From the NCBI RefSeq assembly GCF_003814005.1, contig NZ_CP033898.1, forward strand, positions 2,108,001 through 2,172,000: DNA of 64,000 nt. The letters run 5' to 3'. Shown one piece after another: positions 54,804-63,995 of this stretch. How positions within the stretch are numbered: the first letter of the stretch is position 1; each line of letters starts with the position of its first letter. The position numbers and the translations under genes are program-made. Source of the DNA: Corynebacterium pseudopelargi (lineage in GTDB: Bacteria > Actinomycetota > Actinomycetes > Mycobacteriales > Mycobacteriaceae). Under the pieces are notes generated by a model. The model was not told where the DNA came from. It worked only from the letters and a program-made list of their open reading frames with translations, and searched no databases.

Positions 54804-55405
54804 AAAGGGTGAAAACCTCAATTCAAAAACACTGCGAAGCTCTAGGTTTATCCACCTTCATATTGAGGGCATCTAGCCCCGCGCAATTTCATTCCTTATA
54901 TATAAGGGATGCCCCTGCGTACAAAGGTCTAAGCAAGCAGCATAAGCAGTAAAGCGCCATAGAGCACAATCGAGGGGGCAAAAGTTCCAAGATCACGCCG
55001 AGCCTGCACCCATGCCATGCGAGCAAATGAGCCGTATTTTCCTTTAAGCTTTGAAAGGCTTTGCTTTGCTCAAGCGAACCCACCTGATTCGGCTGCTTCT
55101 CACTGCCTGGGTGCGGCTGATCACATGCTCTCGTGCTTGCACCCTGGGCTTTTACAGCCCGCTGAGCAGGCAAGATGCGGGGTGCGCCTGCTGAAGCTCC
55201 GCTATTGTGCCAATACTCACATTGGTTTTGGAAAGTTATATTGGACATAGCAGCCGGGGACCGAATAAAGTCTGCAAATGGTTGCAGCATGCTGCTGAAT
55301 GCCAAAGGGATGTGCGCGAAGCAAGAAAGAAGAATGGGTGAGATGGCCAAGCAGCCTGCAACACAGCAACAGCAGTGTTGATCTACATGAATTGCAGGTA
55401 CATCC
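54804..55405. other. Long gap between topA and the Dcu-type carrier gene
   Basis: These 602 bp contain no convincing gene. A 14-bp perfect palindrome CCTTATATATAAGG (54894-54907) lies 90 bp upstream of topA and could be part of its promoter. The middle has below-average coding character. A 200-codon minus-strand frame overlaps the carrier gene and is Cys-rich, but lacks a ribosome-binding site and family features, so I do not call it. Confidence 0.5.
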
Positions 55406-56794
55406 ATGCTCTCTGGGATTCTCGACCCAACCTCCGGCGTCGCCATCCTCCTACAAATCGCAGTCATCCTCTTTTGCCTACTCCTAGGCACCCGCTACGG
55501 AGGACTCGGCCTCGGCCTGATCTCCGGCTTCGGCCTGATGGTGATGGTGTTCGTCTTCGGACTCGCCCCAGGCGAACCGCCGATCTCCGTCATGCTCACC
55601 ATCATCGCTGTGATCGGCTGCGCCTCAACCCTGCAACAGGCAGGCGGGCTCGATGTGATGATGCAGTTTGCAGAAAAACTGCTGCGCAAAAAGCCCTCGA
55701 TGGTGACTATCTTGGCCCCGCTGACCACCTGGACACTGACGGTGCTGTGCGGCACCGGCCACGTGGTGTACACGATGTTTCCCATCATCGAAGACATCGC
55801 GCTAAAAAAGGGCATTCGCCCCGAACGCCCCATGGCCGTATCTTCTACCGCAGCACAAATGGGCATTACTGCCTCGCCAGTATCCGTTGCCACCGTGTCT
55901 CTCGCATCGATCCTGGCCGAACACGCCGGCGTGATTGAATCTTCTTTTTCCATCCCGCAGATCCTGAGCGTGGCCCTACCCGCCTCCCTATCCGGTGTGC
56001 TGCTGGCAGCGCTGTGGTCGATGCGCCGTGGCAAAGACTTGGATAAAGACCCGGAGTTCCAAGCAAAGCTCAAAGATCCAGAATTCAAACAAGCCGTCTA
56101 CGGCAACTCCAGCACGCTAATTGGCCAGAGCTTCCCCAAAGGCGCCTACCGCTCGATGTACATCTTCTTTGGTGCCATTGCCGTGGTGGTGATCTTAGGT
56201 GCCTTCGAGTTCCTGCGCCCCTCCTTCCCCACCGAAGACGGCCAGATGAAGGCACTTTCCATGAACCTGGTTATCCAGATGATCATGCTGGTAGCCGGTG
56301 CCATCATCTTGATTTTCTGCGGCACGGATAAAAATAAGATCGCCAATACCGCAGTGTTTAAGGCAGGCATGACGGCGGTGTTCTCGGTATTCGGCGTGGC
56401 CTGGATGGCAGATACCTTCTTTGGCACCCACATTGATGCGCTCAAGGCATCGCTTGGCGATGTAGTAGCCCAAGCCCCCTGGATGTACGCCATTGTGCTG
56501 CTGATCGTATCCAAGCTGGTTAATTCCCAGGCAGCAGCACTCGTCGCCATCGCCCCACTGGGCTTAAGCCTCGGTGTGGACCCGGCAGTGGTGGTGGGCT
56601 TTTATGGCGCAGCCTACGGCTACTGGATTTTGCCCACCTACCCCTCAGACCTGGCCTGCATCGGCTTTGATCCCACCGGCACCACCAAGATTGGCAAATA
56701 CGTTATCAACCACTCATTCCTGATCCCCGGCGCGATCTGCGTGTTCACCTCCTGCGTGGTGGGTTCGCTTCTAGCGCAGCTCTTCTTGGCCTAG
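55406..56794 (+). CDS. Dcu-type C4-dicarboxylate carrier
   Basis: The 462-residue protein has about 11-12 membrane helices. LPATP-like features of other families are absent. The opening QIAVILFCLLLGTRYGGLGLGLISGFGL and VLCGTGHVVYTMFPIIEDIALKKGIRPERPMA followed by AAQMGITASPVSVA match the DcuA/DcuB family of anaerobic fumarate-succinate exchangers. YGYWILPTYPSDLACIGFD near the end is also typical. It should move C4-dicarboxylates, which suits a genome with succinate dehydrogenase and possible anaerobic metabolism. It is a single gene inserted between topA and cspA relative to the mycobacterial order. Confidence 0.88.
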   Translation: MLSGILDPTSGVAILLQIAVILFCLLLGTRYGGLGLGLISGFGLMVMVFVFGLAPGEPPISVMLTIIAVIGCASTLQQAGGLDVMMQFAEKLLRKKPSMVTILAPLTTWTLTVLCGTGHVVYTMFPIIEDIALKKGIRPERPMAVSSTAAQMGITASPVSVATVSLASILAEHAGVIESSFSIPQILSVALPASLSGVLLAALWSMRRGKDLDKDPEFQAKLKDPEFKQAVYGNSSTLIGQSFPKGAYRSMYIFFGAIAVVVILGAFEFLRPSFPTEDGQMKALSMNLVIQMIMLVAGAIILIFCGTDKNKIANTAVFKAGMTAVFSVFGVAWMADTFFGTHIDALKASLGDVVAQAPWMYAIVLLIVSKLVNSQAAALVAIAPLGLSLGVDPAVVVGFYGAAYGYWILPTYPSDLACIGFDPTGTTKIGKYVINHSFLIPGAICVFTSCVVGSLLAQLFLA

Positions 56795-56839
56795 GCACCG
56801 CGGCTTCTTCACCCCCGCCGATGTAGAGCAGAAAAGAAA

Positions 56840-56873
56840 CAACACGCCACCCCAATGAAGGGATGGCGTGTTG
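56840..56873. terminator. Bidirectional terminator between the carrier gene and cspA
   Basis: CAACACGCCA pairs with TGGCGTGTTG over 10 bp, with a CCCC/GGGA extension around the loop. It is followed by a short T-run on each side and lies between convergent genes. Confidence 0.8.
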
Positions 56874-56898
56874 TTAAAAGTCTTGAGCGAAGTTCGCT

Positions 56899-57102
56899 TT
56901 AGAGAGCGTGAACCTGCTGAGCTTGGGGGCCTTTAGCACCCTCGCCAACCTCGAACTCAACGCGTTGGTTTTCTTCGAGGGTACGGAAGCCGTTGCCCTG
57001 AATTTCTGAATAGTGAACGAAGACGTCAGCGGAGCCGTCCTCGGGAGCGATGAAGCCGAAACCTTTTTCGGCGTTGAACCACTTCACAGTACCCTGTGCC
57101 AT
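56899..57102 (-). CDS. cspA: Cold-shock-domain protein
   Basis: This is a 67-residue single OB-fold RNA- and DNA-binding protein. [20 protein letters not shown] has the RNP1 motif and DVFVHYSEI the RNP2 motif. The ATG at 57102 gives the standard length; the open frame is longer by 29 codons that lack family resemblance. CspA-type proteins act as RNA chaperones. It is divergent from the helicase, as Rv3648c is from Rv3649. Confidence 0.96.
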   Translation of the reverse strand: MAQGTVKWFNAEKGFGFIAPEDGSADVFVHYSEIQGNGFRTLEENQRVEFEVGEGAKGPQAQQVHAL

Positions 57103-57377
57103 GTTGTAAAACCTTACTTCTTTGAAAATCCTTCGGCGATTACCGAATTGTTGTGGGAGCCGTTCATTCCACACTTCGAGCATCACCACGGGATAGAATT
57201 CCCGCAGATCGCGTTAGTAAAAAATGCACCAGCGTTGCTGCTGGATGCGGCGACCGAAACCCAGTGTGTCACGCTTTAAGCTTTCGCGCTGAGCAAGCCC
57301 TACCCCCGCTCCAGCAAAAAGCAATGGAGCCAAAACATATAAACGCTGGTCAATACGTTCTTGGAGGAAGCAGCAGC

Positions 57378-59711
57378 GTGCAGAATATTAGCCCCGTGCC
57401 GGGCGCCCAGCTCGGCATTGAGCTCGCGCAGAGCGTCGAAAAGCGGTTTCCAACCTCAACCTGCACCCACCTGGCCACGATCCCCGCGCGCCCTGCCCAA
57501 TACGGCACATGGCCGCAGTGGGTGTTGCCCAGCCTCAAAGCGCTGCTGGCTGAGCGTGGCATTGCTGCGCCATATACCCATCAAGTAGCCACCGCCGAGC
57601 ACGCCTGGCAACGCCGCCATGTGGTGGTGGCAACGGGCACGTCTTCTGGAAAATCGCTGGGCTATCTGCTGCCAACGCTGAGCCTTTTGGGCACATCGTC
57701 CCAGGCCACAGCACTGTATTTGACGCCTACCAAGGCCTTGGGGTCAGATCAGCTTGCCCAGGTGCTGAACCTTTGTGGCTCAATCGAGGAGCTTTTCGAC
57801 GTCCACCCGAGCGCCTATGACGGCGACACCCTAAGTGAGGCGCGCCCTGGGATTCGCGAGCAATCGCGCTTTGTGTTTTCTAATCCAGACATGCTGCACA
57901 CAGCGATCCTGCCCAACCACAGCCGCTGGATGCGCTTTCTGCGTCACCTCCAATTTGTCATCGTGGATGAATGCCATAGCTATCGTGGCGTTTTCGGCGC
58001 AGGGGTATCCCTGGTGCTGCGTCGCCTATTGCGCCTGGCCAAGCGCTATGGCGCTCACCCGACGGTGATCTTTGCTTCCGCTACCGCCCGCGACCCAGGC
58101 GCGCACGCGCAGCGATTAATCGGTGAAGAAGTCGTGGCCATCAGCGAAGACACAGCACCGAGTGGCACCCGCACCGTGATGCTGTGGGAGCCAGGCTTTA
58201 TTGAAGGGGCCACCGGTGAGCACGGCGCTCCGGTGCGAAGGGCCGCCTCTACAGAGGCCGCTGGGATGATGGCCACCCTCATCGCCGAAGGTGCGCGCAC
58301 CCTGACCTTCGTGCGCTCCCGGCGCGCTGCCGAAGTGGTAGCGATGCGCAGCGCGGAGGAATTAGCCGGCATGGGCCGCACCGAGGATGCCCGCAGAGTT
58401 GCTGCCTACCGAGCAGGCTATTTGGCAGAAGATCGCCGCCTATTAGAACGCCAATTAGATTCCGGCGAGCTTTTAGGCGTGGCCTCTACCAATGCCTTAG
58501 AACTGGGCATCGATATCGGCGGGCTCGACGCGGTGCTCACTGCCGGTTTCCCCGGCACGATTGCAAGTTTTTGGCAGCAAGCAGGCCGCGCCGGCAGACG
58601 AGGCCAAGGCTCCCTGGTGGTGCTCATTGCCCGCGATGAGCCGATGGATACCTATTTGGTGCACCACCCGGAAGCATTGCTGGGCTCTCCCATTGAGGCG
58701 ACGGTGTTTAATCCCCACAATCCGCACATTTTGAGTGGCCATCTCCTCTGTGCTGCTGAAGAACTCCCCCTTTCCGAAGAAGAAATTGATGCCTTTGGCG
58801 CTAGGGACGTAGCCGAATCCCTGGCGGCCCAAGGCTTGATGCGCAGGCGTGCCCGCGGCTGGTATGCGCTGCCGCAACCTGGGGCTGCGGATATCCATAC
58901 CCAGGTGCACTTGCGCGGTAGTGGTGGCCGCATTGCCATCGTGGATCACAGCGATGGGCGTTTGCTTGGCACCATCGATGCCGCCACCGCATTAAGCCAG
59001 GTGCATCCTGGTGCCGTGTACCTGCACCAGGGCGAATCCTTTGTGGTGGATGAGTTGCTGCTTGAAGAACACATGGCGCTCGTACACCAAGAATTCCCCG
59101 AGTTTTCTACCCATGCGCGCACCACTACCGATATTGCTATTCGCGAGGTAGGAGAAAAGGTATCCAACCCGGCACCGGGATTGTGGCTAAGCAATATCGA
59201 AGTAGAAGTAACCGACAAGGTCGTTGGCTACACCGTCAAAGGCAGAGACGGCTCCATCTTGGATATGGTGGCCTTGGATTTACCTCCTCAACAGCTCATT
59301 ACCAAAGCGGTGGCCTACACCATTGATCCCTTGGTGCTTGCCCAGCTCGGCATCGACGATATTCCCGGCACCTTGCACGCCGCCGAACACGCAGCCATTG
59401 GCATGTTGCCGCTGATTGCCACCTGCGATCGTTGGGATATCGGTGGTGTTTCTACCGCCGAGCACCCCGATACTGGGCTGCCCACCGTGTTTGTGTACGA
59501 CGGCCACCCAGGCGGTGCTGGCTTTGCCGATTGCGGCTACGAGCGTTTCCGCGAGTGGATCGAAGCCACCTATGAGGCCGTTCGATCATGCGCGTGCGAC
59601 CATGGCTGTCCTTCCTGTGTGCAATCTCCAAAGTGCGGTAATGGCAATCAGCCTTTGAACAAAGCCGGCGCCATCCGCTTACTTGGGGCGATGTGTGCCA
59701 TGTTGGCCTAA
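57378..59711 (+). CDS. DEAD/DEAH-box helicase with DUF1998 domain
   Basis: The product is 777 residues from the GTG at 57378, which follows GGAGGA at a spacing of nine. The longer frame from 57153 runs across the cspA promoter and has no homology-like features there. The Q region and motif I are VVVATGTSSGKSLGYLLPTLS. Motif II is VIVDECHSYRGVFG, motif III FASATARD, and the C-terminal helicase motif QQAGRAGRRGQGS. The end has CDHGCPSC and CVQSPKCGNGN, a four-cysteine metal site of the DUF1998 region. It corresponds to the MrfA/YprA-type helicases linked to DNA repair. The final 4 bp overlap the TadG-like gene. Confidence 0.92.
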   Translation: MQNISPVPGAQLGIELAQSVEKRFPTSTCTHLATIPARPAQYGTWPQWVLPSLKALLAERGIAAPYTHQVATAEHAWQRRHVVVATGTSSGKSLGYLLPTLSLLGTSSQATALYLTPTKALGSDQLAQVLNLCGSIEELFDVHPSAYDGDTLSEARPGIREQSRFVFSNPDMLHTAILPNHSRWMRFLRHLQFVIVDECHSYRGVFGAGVSLVLRRLLRLAKRYGAHPTVIFASATARDPGAHAQRLIGEEVVAISEDTAPSGTRTVMLWEPGFIEGATGEHGAPVRRAASTEAAGMMATLIAEGARTLTFVRSRRAAEVVAMRSAEELAGMGRTEDARRVAAYRAGYLAEDRRLLERQLDSGELLGVASTNALELGIDIGGLDAVLTAGFPGTIASFWQQAGRAGRRGQGSLVVLIARDEPMDTYLVHHPEALLGSPIEATVFNPHNPHILSGHLLCAAEELPLSEEEIDAFGARDVAESLAAQGLMRRRARGWYALPQPGAADIHTQVHLRGSGGRIAIVDHSDGRLLGTIDAATALSQVHPGAVYLHQGESFVVDELLLEEHMALVHQEFPEFSTHARTTTDIAIREVGEKVSNPAPGLWLSNIEVEVTDKVVGYTVKGRDGSILDMVALDLPPQQLITKAVAYTIDPLVLAQLGIDDIPGTLHAAEHAAIGMLPLIATCDRWDIGGVSTAEHPDTGLPTVFVYDGHPGGAGFADCGYERFREWIEATYEAVRSCACDHGCPSCVQSPKCGNGNQPLNKAGAIRLLGAMCAMLA

Positions 59712-60034
59712 ATTGGTCCGGCTTTGGCCTGCGCCACCTGCCTGCCCACGGTGGCTGCCACTCGTACATCCTGGCCTTCTTCTATACACAGGCTCATTCG
59801 CGCACCATTGGCACTGATCACCTCCTGCACTTTCGGGCATGCCCACTGGCCTTGGGCTAGCGCTTGGGCTCCAGCAATCGCACCCATATCTGCTGCTACC
59901 TGGGCTTTATGGGCCTGGATATAGGTATTGGCAATGGCCAAGATGATGCCCAACATCAAGCTCAGCGCCAGCGCGATGCCCAGGGCTACCACCGTTGCCG
60001 AACCTTGATCATCACCGATTCGCCGCGCGATCAC
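59708..60034 (-). CDS. TadG-like/Rv3654c-like Flp pilus-associated protein
   Basis: This is a 108-residue protein with an N-terminal GSATVVALGIALALSLMLGIILAIANT helix and QAHKAQVAADMGAIAGAQAL, the pattern of TadG/TadE-like minor pseudopilins. It starts at a GTG that overlaps the TadE gene stop by four bases and ends the Tad operon. The cysteines in WACPKV and SLCIEE could form a disulfide. It is much shorter than classical TadG, as in mycobacteria. Confidence 0.8.
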   Translation of the reverse strand: MIARRIGDDQGSATVVALGIALALSLMLGIILAIANTYIQAHKAQVAADMGAIAGAQALAQGQWACPKVQEVISANGARMSLCIEEGQDVRVAATVGRQVAQAKAGPI

Positions 60035-60375
60035 CCTGATGCTCCTTCTGGTACAAAGCGGGCCTCGGCGCGCATCGTGCCAAAAGGCGCGGGCACACTG
60101 GCTTTGGCCACCATGAGGCCGGATGCTTCTTCCACGCTCACGCTGCCACGCGGTGGCTGGTAGTGCTGGCCTATGGCATGGGCTCGTGCCGCGGCACCGG
60201 CGATATCAATGGCTTGGATATAGGCCCCGATGGTGACAAGTGCTGCACCAAGGCCGGCGGCAAAGATCAACAGTGCGCTACTGGCGATGGCAGCTTCGAT
60301 GCTGATGCTGCCACGGCGAGCGCATAGCGCCTTGCGCGCAAAGCCCAAGGCGCTAGCTAGGATTCGTCTGAACAT
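60031..60375 (-). CDS. TadE-like pseudopilin
   Basis: The 114-residue product has a basic N-terminus and then RGSISIEAAIASSALLIFAAGLGAALVTIGAYIQA, the hydrophobic pilin-like helix with the conserved Glu. It resembles Rv3655c/TadE. Its start codon overlaps the preceding gene's stop by one base (TAATG), and its stop overlaps the next start. It probably assembles with the Flp pilin. Confidence 0.8.
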   Translation of the reverse strand: MFRRILASALGFARKALCARRGSISIEAAIASSALLIFAAGLGAALVTIGAYIQAIDIAGAAARAHAIGQHYQPPRGSVSVEEASGLMVAKASVPAPFGTMRAEARFVPEGASG

Positions 60376-60575
60376 TAGCCTGGCGAGTTGTTCAAGGCCG
60401 TGGTGATGATGGATTCGATGGCATCTGCCACCGCCCCGGAGGAGACCACCAGGTACAGGGCGGCCGCTAGGGCGGCTGCTGCGAGCGATCCCATGGCGTA
60501 TTCGATGGTGCTCATGCCTTGTTCATTGCGGTAGAAGCGCTCAAGGGCGCTGCGGAAAGTGGAGTTCATGGTCAC
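60375..60575 (-). CDS. Flp-type pilin (DUF4244)
   Basis: The product is 66 residues from the GTG at 60575, preceded by AAAGGA at a spacing of six; the ATG at 60569 is an alternative. NEQGMSTIEYAMGSLAAAALAAALYLVV carries a GMST cleavage-type site with Glu at position +5 followed by the hydrophobic helix. This is the DUF4244 (Rv3656c) pilin group of actinobacterial Tad systems. No dedicated prepilin peptidase is visible in the window. Confidence 0.88.
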   Translation of the reverse strand: MTMNSTFRSALERFYRNEQGMSTIEYAMGSLAAAALAAALYLVVSSGAVADAIESIITTALNNSPG

Positions 60576-60609
60576 AGGTGTTCCTTTCAATTGCTGCTAG
60601 AGGAGCTGC

Positions 60610-61251
60610 TTAGTGGTTGTTCAAGATCTCGCTTGCCAGCGCCAACAGCACTGGGGCAAGCCCAAGGGTGAAGAATGCGGGTAGAAAACACAGGGTGAGT
60701 GGTAGTGCGATCAGCACTCCTGCACGCTCGGCGGCGGCAGTGGCGTGTGCTTTGGCTCCGGCGCGAAGCTGCTGGGCAATACTGCTTAAGCCCGGTTCCA
60801 TCGACGCCCCGGTGCGCGCGGAGGCATGTGCCACGGTGGTGACTTCTTCTAGGCCTTTAAGGCCTGCCAGTGGTGCCCACGCTTGTTGGGCACTCATGCC
60901 TAGAGCCAGCATGCTGGCGGTGCGCATCCACGCCTGTGTGCTTCCCCGGGCGCTTCCCTGCGTGCTGCCCTGTGTGCTACCGCGCGTACTTCCCTGCGTG
61001 GCAGCGTCTGCCACGGTGGCTACTGCCTGTTGGGGCGCAAGCCCGGCGCGCACACATGCAAGGTAGAGCTCGAGTTCTGCTGCTAGCTGCTCAGGCGGGA
61101 TGGCGCTTCCGCGCAATTTTGTGCTGATGCGCAGCCACCAGGCGGGTGGTTCTCTTGGCCGCCGTTGCTGCCAGCTTTCAAGCCTTGGTGCGCTGTGGCT
61201 TCCGCTGATCCATAACGCGGCAGCACCGAGGAATGCGGCGAGCAAGATCAT
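60610..61251 (-). CDS. tadC: TadC-like type II/IV secretion membrane platform protein
   Basis: The product is 213 residues from the ATG at 61251, which overlaps the tadB stop by four bases. The N-terminal membrane helix, a cytoplasmic loop and two C-terminal helices (ending LPAFFTLGLAPVLLALASEIL) follow the T2SSF domain plan. A 22-residue run of GSTQ/GSTR repeats (coding bases 60934-60999) interrupts the cytoplasmic loop. It forms the inner-membrane platform with TadB for pilin assembly. Confidence 0.87.
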   Translation of the reverse strand: MILLAAFLGAAALWISGSHSAPRLESWQQRRPREPPAWWLRISTKLRGSAIPPEQLAAELELYLACVRAGLAPQQAVATVADAATQGSTRGSTQGSTQGSARGSTQAWMRTASMLALGMSAQQAWAPLAGLKGLEEVTTVAHASARTGASMEPGLSSIAQQLRAGAKAHATAAAERAGVLIALPLTLCFLPAFFTLGLAPVLLALASEILNNH

Positions 61252-62027
61252 GGCGTTGCTCCTTGGATAATCTTGTTCGACCACCACGCCCCAGCGCTGA
61301 GCAAGCTAACGCCGATCAGCAGCAGTAGATTGCCTAGGGCATTGCCAAGCAGCACGCTTGGCACATTGACCCCCATTGCGCTTCCAAGCAGCATGCCCAC
61401 AAGGGGCAGCAGGCTTAAGATGATCGCGGTGGCTTTTGGCCCTTGAAGTGCGGCGTTGGTGCTGCGTGTGCGCTCAAGCCTGGCTCGGAGTTGGCGGTGG
61501 GATTGTTCTAATAAAGGCGCAAGGGCCACGCCGTGTTCCTCGGCAATCATCCAGTAGCGTGCGATAGGTGCCAGGGCTGGGTAGTGCTGCGCCATGGCAT
61601 GCAGTTGTGCGCCTGGTTGGGCGCCACTGCGAGTGGCCCTGGCAGCACTGGCGAAGGCCGCCGCGATGCCGCTTTCGCGTTCCTGCTCGGCGGCATGCGC
61701 TAGGGCCGTGGCTGGGTCTGCACCCACACGCAACTCTGTGCTGATGGTGTGCACGATCGCTGCAATGCTCGCCTCTTCGCGGCGCTGTTTGCGAAGCGCT
61801 GCAGTATCGCGCCAGATGCGAAGCCCAACTAGCACGGCAATGGCGAAGCTGATAAGCACCAGTGCGTGGCGAAACAGCACCGCCAACGCCACAAGCCCTG
61901 CGGCAATAAGGACTGTGCGAACTGCGCGGGTTGTACGGCCTTGTGCCGCCTGACGTATGCGGCGAGCAGGCGAAGGGCCATAACAGGCAATGGCCCCGGC
62001 AACACTTGCCATGCTTAACAGGCTCAT
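61248..62027 (-). CDS. tadB: TadB-like type II/IV secretion membrane platform protein
   Basis: The product is 259 residues from the ATG at 62027 with GGAG six bases upstream. Membrane helices lie at about 2-15 and 38-70, and two lie near the C-terminus (195-255). The cytoplasmic T2SSF region includes ADPATALAHAAEQE and the GVALAPLLEQSHRQLRARLERTRSTNAALQGPKAT stretch typical of TadB. It overlaps tadA by four bases and tadC by four, so the group is translationally coupled. Confidence 0.87.
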   Translation of the reverse strand: MSLLSMASVAGAIACYGPSPARRIRQAAQGRTTRAVRTVLIAAGLVALAVLFRHALVLISFAIAVLVGLRIWRDTAALRKQRREEASIAAIVHTISTELRVGADPATALAHAAEQERESGIAAAFASAARATRSGAQPGAQLHAMAQHYPALAPIARYWMIAEEHGVALAPLLEQSHRQLRARLERTRSTNAALQGPKATAIILSLLPLVGMLLGSAMGVNVPSVLLGNALGNLLLLIGVSLLSAGAWWSNKIIQGATP

Positions 62028-63151
62028 AGGGTGCTCCAATCCACCTGGCAGGGCGTTTCTTGGCGGGCATCCCACAGCACTGCTACTTCCACGGGATTGC
62101 CTTGAAGGATGCCGATTTGGTGCAGGCTTCTGCCTTCGGCGGTGCGCTTCATGGCCAGCACCACTGGTGCTGCGGCGCTGAGTTGGGAGTGCAGCGCGTG
62201 TTGATCTAAGCCACCCAGCGCCCCGAGTGCTTCAAGGCGTGCTGGGACTTCTTCTACGGTGTTGGCGTGCACGGTGCCTGCACAGCCGTCGTGGCCGGTG
62301 TTCAAAGCGGCCAGGAGATCTACTACTTCTGCGCCTCTGATTTCTCCTAACACAATGCGATCGGGGCGCATCCTGAGCGCTTGGCGCAAAAGTTGTTCCA
62401 TGCGCACCTCACCTCTGCCCTCGGTGTTGTGGGTTTTGCTGACCAAAGACACAAAGTGTGGGTGGTCTGGGCGAAGCTCTGCAGTATCTTCGATGCCGAT
62501 GATGCGCTCACGGGGATCAACCTGGGCAAGTAGCGCGCCAAGCAGGGTGGTTTTGCCGCTGCCGGTGCCGCCGATAATCAGCATGGATTTGCGTGCCTGA
62601 ATTAACTGGCGCAAACAATCGGCCACCCCTGGCAAGAAAGTGCCGTGGGCCTCGAGTGCTTCCAGGCTCGTTGCGGCCTGGCGTAGCACTCTTAAAGAAA
62701 GGCAGGTGCCGGTTTCTGCGGGCGGGCTTAATACGGCATGCACTCTGAGAGCACTACCGTCTGCCCTTGGTAGGCGTGCGTCGCCGAAGCATTGGGCATC
62801 ATCAAGCCTTCTACCCGCGGCTACCAGCAGCCTGGTGGCAAGGCGGCGCACCTCGGCGTCTTCGCTAAAGCGCACCTGTGATTTTTCTAGGCCTCGGCCG
62901 CGATCAAACCACACCCCGTGGCAGCCATGCACCAGCACATCGCTGACGCCCTCAATGGCTAAGACCTGCTCAAGCGGGCCTACACCGGTGGATTCATGGC
63001 GCAGGGTGCGCAACACATTGACTACATCCACGTTGCTGATCACCCCTCCAGATACCTCGCGCACCAAGGTGGCCAGGGTGGTTTCATCGGTGGTGGGTGC
63101 CTCAGCTAGTCGACGTTGGACTTCCTGGATCAGTGACGCATATTTACTCAT
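62024..63151 (-). CDS. tadA: TadA/CpaF-type secretion ATPase
   Basis: The product is 375 residues from the ATG at 63151 (MSKYASLIQEVQRRL). SMLIIGGTGSGKTTLLGALLAQ is Walker A. RIIGIEDTAELRP is the Asp box, RPDRIVLGEIRGAEVVDLLAALNTGHDGCAGTVHAN covers Walker B and the His box. This is the hexameric motor for Flp pilus assembly. It overlaps the CpaE-like gene by eight bases. Confidence 0.95.
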   Translation of the reverse strand: MSKYASLIQEVQRRLAEAPTTDETTLATLVREVSGGVISNVDVVNVLRTLRHESTGVGPLEQVLAIEGVSDVLVHGCHGVWFDRGRGLEKSQVRFSEDAEVRRLATRLLVAAGRRLDDAQCFGDARLPRADGSALRVHAVLSPPAETGTCLSLRVLRQAATSLEALEAHGTFLPGVADCLRQLIQARKSMLIIGGTGSGKTTLLGALLAQVDPRERIIGIEDTAELRPDHPHFVSLVSKTHNTEGRGEVRMEQLLRQALRMRPDRIVLGEIRGAEVVDLLAALNTGHDGCAGTVHANTVEEVPARLEALGALGGLDQHALHSQLSAAAPVVLAMKRTAEGRSLHQIGILQGNPVEVAVLWDARQETPCQVDWSTL

Positions 63152-63995
63152 AGCTGCCCCCGGCATGTGCGAGTGCATGAACAATGCTGCTTGCGACACG
63201 TTGCAGGGGTTTTGGTGGGCCATGCAGGCCCGCTAATTCCATGCGCTTGGCAAGGCCGCGAATCGTGGGTATTTCGGCCACGATCTCCACGCCAGCGATG
63301 GTGGCTGCTTCTTCTGCATCAATGCCAGACCATCCCCTGTGGCGCAATACTCCCACGGTGCGCACCCTGGCGTTGTGGCATTCTTCCTGCACTCTGGCCG
63401 CGCAGGCCGCACCACGGATTTCTGCGGGTATGAGCAGCACGCAGGCATCGGCATGATCGCGGGCGATGGTGGCTAATTCCGTGCCGATCCGGCAATCGAC
63501 CACCACATGGCTTGCGCCGCGAAGCGAACCTAATACCCCGGCCAGTTGTTGGCCTTGAGGCGGTGCGCCACTGCGGCTATTGCTGAGCACCGAAACACCT
63601 TCGGGGCCTTGGATGAGTGCCTTTTGCAGCGCTTCTGCTGGCAGCGCCTGGGTATCGTTGCCCAGATCATTCCAGCGTAAGCCTGGTTCCGATTCCACCC
63701 CGAAGACTAAATCGGCGCCTGCAGAATATGGGTCGGCATCGACAAAGCAGGCGTCTTCTAAGCTCATGGCAATACTTGCCGCCAAGGTGGTCGTACCTGC
63801 CCCACCGGCGGTGCCGCATACGGCGATAAGGGCATAGTCACTCGGCGGTGTTGGATCGTCTCTGCCAAGCAGGGCAAGTAATTCTGGGGCTTGGGCCGGT
63901 AACAACATCGCGGCTTCGGCGTGAATATTCATGGCTAATTGCCAGTCCACCGGGCCTGGATCATTGGCTAAGAGCACAATGGTGTTGGCGTTCAC
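63144..63995 (-). CDS. CpaE-like/MinD-family P-loop ATPase of the Tad locus
   Basis: The product is 283 residues from the GTG at 63995; the true start could lie just outside the right edge. IAVCGTAGGAGTTTLAASIA is a deviant Walker A with Thr replacing the usual lysine context, and ACFVDADPYSAGADLVFG and HVVVDCRIG follow the MinD/ParA plan. It corresponds to Rv3660c, placed first in the Tad operon. CpaE-type proteins locate the pilus machine. The gene is the upstream-most of seven overlapping or closely spaced genes. Confidence 0.85.
   Translation of the reverse strand: MNANTIVLLANDPGPVDWQLAMNIHAEAAMLLPAQAPELLALLGRDDPTPPSDYALIAVCGTAGGAGTTTLAASIAMSLEDACFVDADPYSAGADLVFGVESEPGLRWNDLGNDTQALPAEALQKALIQGPEGVSVLSNSRSGAPPQGQQLAGVLGSLRGASHVVVDCRIGTELATIARDHADACVLLIPAEIRGAACAARVQEECHNARVRTVGVLRHRGWSGIDAEEAATIAGVEIVAEIPTIRGLAKRMELAGLHGPPKPLQRVASSIVHALAHAGGSYE

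Noticed and set aside
54889..55491. 200-codon minus-strand Cys-rich frame before the Dcu-type carrier
   Set aside because: It overlaps the start of the carrier gene, has no ribosome-binding site, an odd composition (many Cys and His) and no recognisable domain.
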